The notes beneath the pieces are model-generated. The model worked only from the letters and a program-made list of their open reading frames with translations. It did not search any database and was not told where the DNA came from. Below are positions 43,308 through 51,284 of a DNA stretch of 64,000 nucleotides, in pieces (position 1 is the stretch's first letter; every line of letters starts with the position of its first letter). Origin of the DNA: Flavobacterium sp. CECT 9288. Its GTDB lineage: Bacteria; Bacteroidota; Bacteroidia; Flavobacteriales; Flavobacteriaceae. The position numbers and the translations under genes are program-made. The stretch spans positions 558,001-622,000 of the forward strand of contig NZ_OU957226.1 in assembly GCF_918731615.1 (NCBI RefSeq). The letters run 5' to 3'.

Positions 43308-45437
43308 ATGAAAAAAGTACATTTTATTATTTTGTTGAGTTTGATTTGTATAACTGGCAGTATGGCTCAAACTACTCCGGAGAAAACTCCTGAAACCGAA
43401 ACTGAAAAAACTACAGAGTTGAAAGAAGTAACCATTGTGAAAACTAAAAAAGCAGTGGAGCAAAAAGCAGACCGAACCATTTTTAACTTCTCGGATCAAC
43501 CTAGCTTAAATACAGGTTCTGTGCTAGAGGGAATTAAGAAATTGCCAGGTTTAATAGCATCTGATATTGCTGGAATGATGTTTCAAGGCAAGCAACTGGA
43601 TGTGTTTATGGACGGTAGACCACTTAATATTTCTACTAATGAACTCAATGCTTTTCTAGAGGGAATGCCAGCAAATGCTATTGAAAAAATTGAAATTATA
43701 ACACAGCCAGGTGCCGAGTTTCCGGCAACTTCGGGAGGTGCAATCCTTAATATAATTACCAATAAAAACGCCAAAAATTATTTAAGTGCTACTTACACTA
43801 ATAGTACTAGTGTAACCAGTTATGATGATGTGCGCTGGAGAGTGAACAATAGTGTGCTGTTGAGTGCCAAAAATAAATATTTTGGATGGCAATTAAATCT
43901 GGGGCAAAATTATAGAGAAAATGCTTTATGGACTTCCTTAAAAAATGAGGAAAACGGTGGTAGCGCTTTATTAACAGCAACAGAAGCTGATCGTGTGGGG
44001 AGAAATAGTTTTATAAAATCAGCGCTTACTTTTGATATTGGAAAAGATAGATTACTGCTTAATTATGATCTTTCGCACAACAATAATAACAGTCAAACGC
44101 TTTCAAATGGTCCAGGGTTCACAACTGATGATGCTTCAATGAGCGGTGGTTTTCGTCATGACGCGGTAGTTACCTATCAAAAAAAGTTTGACAATGCGGC
44201 AAAAAAACTAGAGTTTAGATTCAATTATAACCGCAATTCTAATGAATTTCAATTAGAACCAGCAGGTTCAACCACCCCGTTATTAGACAATGCTTCACAA
44301 CAAGAGGTATTGAATGCAAAAGTAGATTTTTCACAACCTATTAAATTCTCTGATGAAGGTAAGCTAAATGTTGGTGCGTTGTACGAAGAACTGATGTTTG
44401 ATGCTTCTAATAGAGGCGTAACCAATTTAGATTATAAGCGAAAAACGACATCAACTTATGTAGAGTTTCAAACAAAATTTGACAAGTTTAATTTTATTCT
44501 TGGCGGTCGAGCCGAAGATTACAACATATCAGGAAATACAGATGTTGCTAAACTAGTAGAATTTGATCAGTTTAGATTTTTTCCTAATGCAAGTGCGCAG
44601 TACAATTTTAGTAATGCCATTAATTTTAATATGAACTACAACAAAAAAATCACCTTGCCAAGCACATCGGCATTGAACCCAAATAACACCAATTATCAAA
44701 ACCCTAATGTTGAATATTCTGGTAACCCTAACTTGCGGCCAGCTATTTTTGATAATTATGAAGTTAAATTAAGTGCGTTTGATTACGCGTTTATAAGCTA
44801 CAACATGAGTGTGGCAAACAACCAAGTGATCAATAGGGTTTTGTTAACCAATAATCGTGTAGTCAATACAAATGAAAATATTCCTGAGGTTAAAATTCAC
44901 AATTTTAATGTAGGAATGCCTATTCCATATATGTTATTTACAAAAGGTCTGGCCGAAACCATGAAAATGAATGTAAACCCTGATACGATGAATTTTTTAT
45001 ATGTGTATGCAGGTTACCAATACCATCAAATTCCAAAAGTAGAAACAAACGGTTTTTGGATGTTTAACTTTATGTCTCAGATAGTATTGCCTAAAAAAGT
45101 AAAATTTGTTGCCAATTATACTTATTTTATTCCAAGAGGAAATATATTTTACTTTGTAGCCGTTGAGCCACTTAGAAACTCATTAGATCTTACATTTTCA
45201 AGAAAATTCTTAAAAGATCAGTTAACGGTAACGCTTTTTGCAGATGATATTTTGGATACTAATAGAAATGCATTCAATGCCTTTGAAACGCCGTTACTTA
45301 TACGTAGTAAGCAGGATACTCAGAGATTTGGTTTTAGTTTGAACTACAAAATCCCAACCAAAAACAAATTGGCAAAAGAAAACCCAAGTTTATTAAACAA
45401 CGAGAAAAAAGAAGAAGGTAGTTTAATCAACCAATAA
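43308..45437 (+). CDS. TonB-dependent receptor-like outer membrane beta-barrel protein
   Basis: A 709-residue outer membrane protein with a signal peptide (MKKVHFIILLSLICITGSMAQ), a short charged linker, a Plug domain (about 60-150, with VLEGIKKLPGLI and IEKIEIITQPGAEFPATSGGAILNI) and a long beta-barrel of alternating aromatic strands. It resembles the outer membrane beta-barrel family of Bacteroidota rather than SusC, and no SusD gene is present. No cargo is apparent from its neighbours. The last 20 residues are polar and follow the final strand. Substrate unknown. Confidence 0.87.
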   Translation: MKKVHFIILLSLICITGSMAQTTPEKTPETETEKTTELKEVTIVKTKKAVEQKADRTIFNFSDQPSLNTGSVLEGIKKLPGLIASDIAGMMFQGKQLDVFMDGRPLNISTNELNAFLEGMPANAIEKIEIITQPGAEFPATSGGAILNIITNKNAKNYLSATYTNSTSVTSYDDVRWRVNNSVLLSAKNKYFGWQLNLGQNYRENALWTSLKNEENGGSALLTATEADRVGRNSFIKSALTFDIGKDRLLLNYDLSHNNNNSQTLSNGPGFTTDDASMSGGFRHDAVVTYQKKFDNAAKKLEFRFNYNRNSNEFQLEPAGSTTPLLDNASQQEVLNAKVDFSQPIKFSDEGKLNVGALYEELMFDASNRGVTNLDYKRKTTSTYVEFQTKFDKFNFILGGRAEDYNISGNTDVAKLVEFDQFRFFPNASAQYNFSNAINFNMNYNKKITLPSTSALNPNNTNYQNPNVEYSGNPNLRPAIFDNYEVKLSAFDYAFISYNMSVANNQVINRVLLTNNRVVNTNENIPEVKIHNFNVGMPIPYMLFTKGLAETMKMNVNPDTMNFLYVYAGYQYHQIPKVETNGFWMFNFMSQIVLPKKVKFVANYTYFIPRGNIFYFVAVEPLRNSLDLTFSRKFLKDQLTVTLFADDILDTNRNAFNAFETPLLIRSKQDTQRFGFSLNYKIPTKNKLAKENPSLLNNEKKEEGSLINQ

Positions 45438-45447
45438 ATGATTTCCT

Positions 45448-45478
45448 AAAAAGCTGTACATGATCGTACAGCTTTTTT
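45448..45478. terminator. Bidirectional terminator between the barrel gene and DUF2721
   Basis: AAAAAGCTGTAC and GTACAGCTTTTT form a 12-bp stem around loop ATGATC. A and T runs flank both sides, so it can end both convergent genes. Confidence 0.85.
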
Positions 45479-45879
45479 TATAGCGTTTCTTTTTGAACTA
45501 AATCACTTAAATGCAGGCGCAAAGCATTGACCGAAATACAAATTTCCCAAAACGATAAAGCCAAGGAAATTAGTAAACCTAGCAAGCTAAGGCCAAATAG
45601 GTAAATACCAGCTGCTTGTTGTTGTAAAAATAAAAGTAACATAGCAAATACACTCAAAAAAAGACTTAATACTCCCGCCATTTGCATATTTCTAATTAAA
45701 GTGAGGCGCAAGTTTAGGTTTCTTATTTCCAGTAAAATCAAGTTGTTTTCTTTTTCTTTATAAGTTTTCTTTAATCCACGAACAATAGTTGCAATGGTTA
45801 AGAAACGGTTTGTGTAAGCTAGTAATATTAATGAAGTGGCACCAAAAAGGAGTGCAGGTGTTTCTATTTGTAAAATCAT
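45478..45879 (-). CDS. DUF2721 membrane protein
   Basis: A 133-residue membrane protein starting ILQIETPALLFGATSLILLAYTNRF, with hydrophobic segments near 9-25, 66-90 and 95-115 and a basic loop with RNLNLRLTLIRN. The length and layout are those of DUF2721. The ATG at 45879 is used because the family begins there; the frame is open to 45927. It lies tail to tail with the barrel gene. Function unknown. Confidence 0.83.
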   Translation of the reverse strand: MILQIETPALLFGATSLILLAYTNRFLTIATIVRGLKKTYKEKENNLILLEIRNLNLRLTLIRNMQMAGVLSLFLSVFAMLLLFLQQQAAGIYLFGLSLLGLLISLALSFWEICISVNALRLHLSDLVQKETL

Positions 45880-46037
45880 TTGATATTGTTTTAAATAAAA
45901 ATGTAGAGCAGCTAAGTTAATGGTCAATTATTTTTTGATAGAAATCAGCAATAGTTGTTTTGTAAAATTACAAAAATTCAAAGCCATTAGGATTTGTATT
46001 TGCATTTATATTAAATTTACTTTCTTAATATAGGGAT

Positions 46038-47552
46038 ATGCCACAAACATTGAAATACAGGTTAAAAAATATTTTCATACATCAGCTTAAGGATTTAGGG
46101 ACTTTTTTAAGTGTTTTATATGCTGTAGTATTGGGATCTGCAATTATGATATTGGAATATACGTTGCATTTAGAATCCATTTTTTCAATTGCAATTGTAG
46201 ATACGTACACAAGGTTGCTCTCTGTGACTAATGTTTTAATTTCAATTCTTATAGGGATATCGCTCACAACTTTTTCGGTTATTTTTGTTGTAATGCAGTT
46301 GGCTTCCTCACAGTTTTCGCCCCGTATTTTAAGGCATTTTTTAATTAACGATTTTAAAATGCAAAAGTTTATTGGGCTCTTTGTAGGTAGCATTTCGTTG
46401 TGTGTCTTACCGCAATTAGCTTCTGTTTTTTCGCCCGAAAGACCGTTTTTAGCAACACTTGCTGTAGGTACATTATTTGCTTTTTATGGTTTATCATGGT
46501 CTTATCCTAACATGATTACGTATTTAAGTATCAATATGAATGTCTCTAGTATTACAAATAGGATAAAAGTAGACATGATTGAAGAGATCAATATTTTGTA
46601 CCAAGAGAATTGGAGTTTAGGCAAAAACGTATCATATAAAAGAGCAGAAATTCATCCAGATAAATTCAAAGTATCTGTTGTGAGTCCATTTGACTCAGGG
46701 TATTTAGATAGCGTTAATTATGTTAAATTAAAGAAAGTTACAGCATACATTTTACGATCTGAAGTAGGATTTTGTTTCGAAAATGCGTACCAAAAACCCA
46801 TTGTTGGAGAGTTTATAATGAAGGGAACCACTACATTGTTGACATTGGTTTTTGACCAAGATCTGACTCCTGCACAAGTTCAAGAATTGCAAAATCAAGT
46901 TGGCTCCATTGTAAAAGATGCTTTTCAGGTAGAACAATTTAGAAGCCACACTCAAGATATTAATTTTGGCGTTCGTAAACTCGTTGATATTGCCATAAAA
47001 GCCATTTCTCCAGCCGTAAATGATCCTACTACTTGTCTCAATTGTATAGACCAAATAGGAGAAATTGCCAAAGAATTAGCCATCAAAGAATTTCCATCAA
47101 CGGATGCTAAATCACTAAAATCCGAGCATATCCAAGTAAATGAATTCAACTTTGAAGAGTTTGTAGATTTTTGTTATGATCAAATCTTTCAGTGGGGCAA
47201 GGAAGATCCTACGGTTATCAAACGAATGATCAGATCCATTAGAATCATACTACCCTTAGTTGAGAATCCTTTTCATCTCAAGGTGTTGATTCAGCAGGTT
47301 GAAGATATGGAATTAGCTGATATTTATAACATGACCAATCATGCAAATGGTACTTTGAAAATTTCGAAAGAAAAACTGGTTACCATAGAAAATGAACTGC
47401 TACAGTTCAGAAAAAAAGCAAAGCAGCAAATTTTGAGATTACAGCAAAAAGGAATTTTGTCCTTTTATGAAGCTAATCGTGTCTCGGTTAATGAAGCAAT
47501 TTGCTCTATTCAGTTTGATGCTATTGCTTATTTAAACGCCTATAATCAATAA
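46038..47552 (+). CDS. DUF2254 membrane protein
   Basis: A 504-residue protein of the DUF2254 family. Hydrophobic helices near residues 20-40, 60-90, 110-130 and 137-155 are followed by a soluble region. FVVMQLASSQFSPRILRHFL near residue 84 and DIAIKAISPAVNDPTTCLNCID near 312 are the family's most conserved blocks, and the C-terminal 130 residues are helical. No reaction is known. It is a single-gene unit, 485 bp upstream of the next open reading frame. Confidence 0.9.
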   Translation: MPQTLKYRLKNIFIHQLKDLGTFLSVLYAVVLGSAIMILEYTLHLESIFSIAIVDTYTRLLSVTNVLISILIGISLTTFSVIFVVMQLASSQFSPRILRHFLINDFKMQKFIGLFVGSISLCVLPQLASVFSPERPFLATLAVGTLFAFYGLSWSYPNMITYLSINMNVSSITNRIKVDMIEEINILYQENWSLGKNVSYKRAEIHPDKFKVSVVSPFDSGYLDSVNYVKLKKVTAYILRSEVGFCFENAYQKPIVGEFIMKGTTTLLTLVFDQDLTPAQVQELQNQVGSIVKDAFQVEQFRSHTQDINFGVRKLVDIAIKAISPAVNDPTTCLNCIDQIGEIAKELAIKEFPSTDAKSLKSEHIQVNEFNFEEFVDFCYDQIFQWGKEDPTVIKRMIRSIRIILPLVENPFHLKVLIQQVEDMELADIYNMTNHANGTLKISKEKLVTIENELLQFRKKAKQQILRLQQKGILSFYEANRVSVNEAICSIQFDAIAYLNAYNQ

Positions 47553-47893
47553 GGCTGTTTTTATTTTGTGTCTTATACTTCTTTGTAATTGTCAGGACAC
47601 GATTAATTTTTCTAAATAAAATGCAACCATAATTTCTATTTGGGCTCTTTTTTTGTTGCTTATTTTAAAGTTTCTTCACCTTTTTATTGATTTTTTTTAC
47701 ACTCTTATTTTAATTTTTTTCTATTCCTATTTTCTAAAATAATTTATTCTTGGCCGAGAATCAATTTCTTATGGGGTTTTATGAACGCTCCAAATGCTAA
47801 GTATTAAATTTTTTTATAGATATCATTATAAATATAAATAAAAATTTATAATATAACCATGATACATTTGCAGCACTAAATAAATGTGTTTGT
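47553..47893. other. 341-bp AT-rich intergenic region
   Basis: No gene, RNA or clear hairpin is seen. TACATTTG at 47863-47870 is a perfect -7 match 23 bp before the following small membrane protein gene. The rest is unremarkable T-rich sequence. Confidence 0.5.
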
Positions 47894-48064
47894 ATGAGAA
47901 CTAAATTTAAAATTAACGGAAGTCTACTTGTTGCAGCGCTCTGGTTACTAACAGGTTTTGTATTGAACCTCGTTTCACCTCAAAATTTACTTTTTACTTT
48001 GATTTTAGGTTTAGGAATCGTGTACAGCGTTTACATTTTATCAAAACAAAATAATTTAAAATAA
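47894..48064 (+). CDS. Small membrane protein of 56 residues
   Basis: An open frame of 56 codons and a stop. The translation starts MRTKFKINGSLLVAALWLLT, and hydrophobic stretches at about 10-26 and 32-49 are separated by VSPQ, a two-helix hairpin with a basic N-terminus. It ends 2 bp before the next gene and has a perfect -7 element 23 bp upstream, so expression as the first gene of an operon is likely. It is short and unrecognised, so the call is moderate. Confidence 0.6.
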   Translation: MRTKFKINGSLLVAALWLLTGFVLNLVSPQNLLFTLILGLGIVYSVYILSKQNNLK

Positions 48065-48066
48065 TC

Positions 48067-48369
48067 ATGAAAAAAGAGTATCAATTTAAATTAGTGGAAG
48101 GGCAGTTTGAACCTACAGAAGCCGGGAAAGTATTGTTTTCATTGATTAATAGTAAAATCAATTACCATAATTTAGAACAATTTAGTAATGAAATTAGGTT
48201 TAACCAAGATCATTTGCATTCTAAAAGAAGGAGAGAAACATTACAAGAAGCATCAGATTATATTAAAGAATTGATTAAAGAAGCCGATGCGAAAAATATG
48301 GAATTACGTATTAACGGTGTAATCCAAATTGAAATGCGACCAAGATCCAATGAAGACAAAAATGTTTAA
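48067..48369 (+). CDS. Conserved hypothetical protein in the DUF6671 operon
   Basis: A 100-residue soluble protein. It starts KKEYQFKLVEGQFEP and is helical through the middle (LHSKRRRETLQEASDYIKELIKEA, basic), ending in a beta pair (MELRINGVIQIEM). It lies 2 bp downstream of the small membrane protein, and its 3' end overlaps the DUF6671 gene, so all three are probably made together. No family is recognised. Confidence 0.72.
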   Translation: MKKEYQFKLVEGQFEPTEAGKVLFSLINSKINYHNLEQFSNEIRFNQDHLHSKRRRETLQEASDYIKELIKEADAKNMELRINGVIQIEMRPRSNEDKNV

Positions 48370-49198
48370 TGGCAGATCGTTATTAATTGCCACAAAACAT
48401 CAAAAAGAAAAGGTAATAGCACCTATTCTTGAAAACGGAATAGGGGTTACGTGTTTTGTACCTTCAAATTTTGATACGGATGTTTTTGGTACATTTTCTG
48501 GAGAAATTAAGCGAAAGGAATCGGCTGTGGCAACTGTTCGGGAAAAATGTCTAGCAGCAATGGATGCCTTTGATTGTGATTTAGGTCTTGCCAGTGAAGG
48601 ATCTTTTGGTCCTCATCCGTCTTTGTTTTTTGCGCAAGCAGATGAAGAATTCCTCATTTTAATCGATAAAAAAAATGATCTAGAAATCATTGTTAGAGAA
48701 CTTAGTTTAGATACTAATTTTTACGCAGAGACCATTACGAGTTATGAGGCATTGAAAATGTTTGCTCAAAAAGTTCATTTTCCATCGCATGCAATTATTT
48801 TGCGAAGTAGTGCAACTAATGATAAAGCAGTCATTAAGGGAATAACCAATGAAGAAAATTTAAAAAAATATTACAACCATATCATGGAGGTACACGGAAC
48901 TGTGTATGCTGAAACGGATATGCGTGCGCATTTCAATCCCACTCGAATGCATGTTATTGAAAAAGCTGCTCATAAACTTTTGCAGTCTATTCAATCATTA
49001 TGTCCTGAATGCATGACTCCTGGATTTGTGGTGACCAGCGCTAAACCAGGTTTGCCATGTTCTTGGTGTGCAAATCCTACTCGGTCTACCTTAAGCCACA
49101 TATATTGTTGTAAAAAATGCCAATACACACACGAAATTAATTTTCCGTATCAAAAAATGACCGAAGATCCTACTTTTTGTGATTACTGTAACCCCTAA
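48362..49198 (+). CDS. DUF6671 zinc-ribbon protein
   Basis: A 278-residue protein of the DUF6671 type, beginning FNGRSLLIATKHQKEKVIA. The first 200 residues contain DLGLASEGSFGPHP and MRAHFNPTRM. The C-terminal 60 residues hold a metal site made of CPEC, CSWC, CCKKC and CDYC, eight or nine cysteines. The start at 48362 overlaps the previous stop by 8 bp; ATG codons at 48350 and 48329 are alternatives. The role is unknown; RNA, DNA or protein binding through the zinc ribbons is possible. Confidence 0.83.
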   Translation: MFNGRSLLIATKHQKEKVIAPILENGIGVTCFVPSNFDTDVFGTFSGEIKRKESAVATVREKCLAAMDAFDCDLGLASEGSFGPHPSLFFAQADEEFLILIDKKNDLEIIVRELSLDTNFYAETITSYEALKMFAQKVHFPSHAIILRSSATNDKAVIKGITNEENLKKYYNHIMEVHGTVYAETDMRAHFNPTRMHVIEKAAHKLLQSIQSLCPECMTPGFVVTSAKPGLPCSWCANPTRSTLSHIYCCKKCQYTHEINFPYQKMTEDPTFCDYCNP

Positions 49199-49201
49199 AT
49201 T

Positions 49202-50161
49202 ATGAGTATAATTAACAATTCCATTCAAAAAGCTGTTGCGTTATTAAATCAAGATGAAGTGATAGCCATTCCTACTGAAACGGTGTACGGATTAGCAGGA
49301 AATATTTTTAGTCCAAAAGCAATAGCATCTATTTTCAGTATAAAAGAAAGACCTTCTTTCAATCCGCTTATTGTTCATATAAAATCTATTGAAAGTTTAC
49401 CATCTATAGCTAGAGAAATTCCCGAAAAAGCGATGCTACTAGCAAATGCTTTTTGGCCTGGACCTCTAACGATGGTACTAAAAAAGCAACCTCAAGTTCC
49501 AGATTCGGTTACTGCCGGTAAAGATACAGTAGCGATAAGGGTTCCTAATCATAAGGTTACTTTATCACTTTTAGAGCAACTGGATTTTCCATTGGCAGCA
49601 CCCAGCGCAAATCCTTTTGGATCTATAAGTCCTACTCAAGCGGTTCATGTTGCGCATTATTTTGAAAATAAATTACCTATGATTTTAGACGGTGGTAGTT
49701 GTGAAAGAGGAATTGAATCTACAATTATAGGGTTTCAAGATGGTGAACCCGTTCTGTATCGTTTGGGATCACTAGCAATAGAGGACTTAGAAGTCATCAT
49801 TGGTCCACTTAAAACAATAGCGCATGACGAAAAAGCACCGCCTGCTCCAGGAATGTTGTCACGTCATTACGCACCAAATACTACCACGTACCTTACAGAT
49901 ACGATAAGTGAGGATGTTGCCAAATTTGCAAATCAAAGAGTGGGAGTCTTGACTTTTAAACAAGAGATTCAAGACCCATCAATTTGTGCCCAAGAAGTTT
50001 TGTCAATTTCGGGTTCAATGTTAGAGGCAGCTTCAGGATTATATGCTGCACTGCATATATTGGATGAAAAAAATCTAGATGTTATTCTAGCAGAGCGTTT
50101 CCCAGATAGCGGACTTGGTAAAGCCATTAACGACAGATTACAACGAGCTACCAAAAAGTAA
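49202..50161 (+). CDS. sua5: L-threonylcarbamoyladenylate synthase (Sua5/YrdC type)
   Basis: Makes L-threonylcarbamoyl-AMP from threonine, bicarbonate and ATP for the t6A modification of ANN-decoding tRNAs. The YrdC domain (about 1-200) shows PTETVYGL near residue 22, KERPSFNPLIVHI near 48, WPGPLT near 86 and APSANPFGSISPT near 138. The linker PAPGMLSRHYAP near 218 and the C-terminal extension to 319 mark the long Sua5 form rather than TsaC. It starts 3 bp after the DUF6671 gene. Two tRNA-Thr genes, which should carry t6A, are in the same window, by coincidence of location. Confidence 0.92.
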   Translation: MSIINNSIQKAVALLNQDEVIAIPTETVYGLAGNIFSPKAIASIFSIKERPSFNPLIVHIKSIESLPSIAREIPEKAMLLANAFWPGPLTMVLKKQPQVPDSVTAGKDTVAIRVPNHKVTLSLLEQLDFPLAAPSANPFGSISPTQAVHVAHYFENKLPMILDGGSCERGIESTIIGFQDGEPVLYRLGSLAIEDLEVIIGPLKTIAHDEKAPPAPGMLSRHYAPNTTTYLTDTISEDVAKFANQRVGVLTFKQEIQDPSICAQEVLSISGSMLEAASGLYAALHILDEKNLDVILAERFPDSGLGKAINDRLQRATKK

Positions 50162-50195
50162 TTTTTATAACACTAACAAACAATTATATTAATTG

Positions 50196-50218
50196 AATTG
50201 TATGACATTCATGCAATT
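50196..50218. promoter_or_regulatory. Imperfect palindrome upstream of the bicarbonate transporter gene
   Basis: AATTGTATGA and TTCATGCAATT form an inverted repeat with one mismatch, centred 28 bp before the start codon. It could be an operator, but no regulator is adjacent and the sequence is AT-rich. Confidence 0.35.
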
Positions 50219-50234
50219 GTCAAAAAACTAACTC

Positions 50235-51194
50235 ATGAATTTAAATTTATTAATAGATAATTTAACAAATCCAGCATTACTCTTTTTTGTTTTAGGAATT
50301 ATTGCTGTTTTAGTCAAAAGTGATTTGCAAATCCCTGAGGGAAGTTCTAAGTTTATTTCTTTATACCTTTTATTTGCCATTGGATTTAAAGGCGGTCAAG
50401 AGCTAGCACACAGCCATTTTACACTTGATATAGTATGGTCTATATTTTTTGGTATATCAATTGCTCTGATAATACCCTTGTATTCTTTTTTTATTTTAAA
50501 GAAAAAATATAGCATTGAAAACGCAGGAGCCATTGCTGCCACTTATGGATCTGTAAGTGCAGTAACTTTTGTAACAGCAGTTTCGTTTTTAGAATTGCAG
50601 AATTTCACTTTCAGTGGTCACATGGTAGCCGTAATGGCTTTGATGGAAGCTCCAGCTATTATTGTTGGGGTAATATTAATTAGATTGTTTAGCAAAGAGA
50701 ATGTACTTAAAACAAAATTATCAAACATTGTTATTCACTCTTTTACTAACGGTAGTGTACTTTTAATTTTAGGAAGTTTAGTCATTGGTTTGCTAGCTAG
50801 TGATCAACAAGCATTGGGAATAAAACCTTTTACTACTGATATTTTTAAGGGTTTTCTGGCCTTATTTTTATTAGATATGGGAATTGTGAGTGGCCGTAAA
50901 TTGGGTGATTTCTTTAAAAGTGGCTGGTTCAGTTTTGCCTTTGCTGTTGTGATACCACTAATCAATGGAAGTGTTGTTGCCTATCTAAGTCACTTTGTAA
51001 CAGAGGATATCGGGAACCGTTTCATTTTTTCTGTCTTAGCGGCAAGTGCCTCTTATATTGCTGTTCCAGCGGCTATGAAAATTGCTGTTCCTAAAGCAAA
51101 TCCTGGAATCTTTTTGCCTATGGCGCTAGCGGTAACATTTCCTTTTAATATCACCTTTGGGATGCCAATATATTTTGCCATCATTCAATGTTAA
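50235..51194 (+). CDS. sbtA: SbtA-like sodium-dependent bicarbonate transporter
   Basis: A 319-residue inner-membrane protein with about ten hydrophobic helices. It starts NLNLLIDNLTNPALLFFVLG and has AIGFKGGQEL near residue 51, ATYGSVSAVTFVTA near 101, LLDMGIVSGRKLGDF near 214 and the closing PAAMKIAVPKANPGIFLPM. These are the blocks of the SbtA family, which takes up bicarbonate with sodium in cyanobacteria. No SbtB regulator or carbonic anhydrase gene is adjacent. A heterotroph could use it for anaplerotic carbon fixation; this is inference. Confidence 0.87.
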   Translation: MNLNLLIDNLTNPALLFFVLGIIAVLVKSDLQIPEGSSKFISLYLLFAIGFKGGQELAHSHFTLDIVWSIFFGISIALIIPLYSFFILKKKYSIENAGAIAATYGSVSAVTFVTAVSFLELQNFTFSGHMVAVMALMEAPAIIVGVILIRLFSKENVLKTKLSNIVIHSFTNGSVLLILGSLVIGLLASDQQALGIKPFTTDIFKGFLALFLLDMGIVSGRKLGDFFKSGWFSFAFAVVIPLINGSVVAYLSHFVTEDIGNRFIFSVLAASASYIAVPAAMKIAVPKANPGIFLPMALAVTFPFNITFGMPIYFAIIQC

Positions 51195-51215
51195 TTTCGG
51201 CTCCGATTATTGAGT

Positions 51216-51253
51216 AAAAAAAAGAGGTAGTTTTTTAGGCTACCTCTTTTTTT
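51216..51253. terminator. Bidirectional terminator between sbtA and the tricorn-like gene
   Basis: A strong stem AAAAAAGAGGTAG / CTACCTCTTTTTT around loop TTTTTTAGG, between two convergent genes. The flanking A and T runs serve both strands. Confidence 0.85.
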
Positions 51254-51284
51254 GATGAAAATTAATCTTTTAAGAACAGAATAA

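Noticed and set aside
43242..43499. Minus-strand frame of 85 codons at the start of the barrel gene
   Set aside because: It covers the barrel gene's promoter and signal peptide and is rich in Ser/Phe/Cys, typical of a shadow frame.
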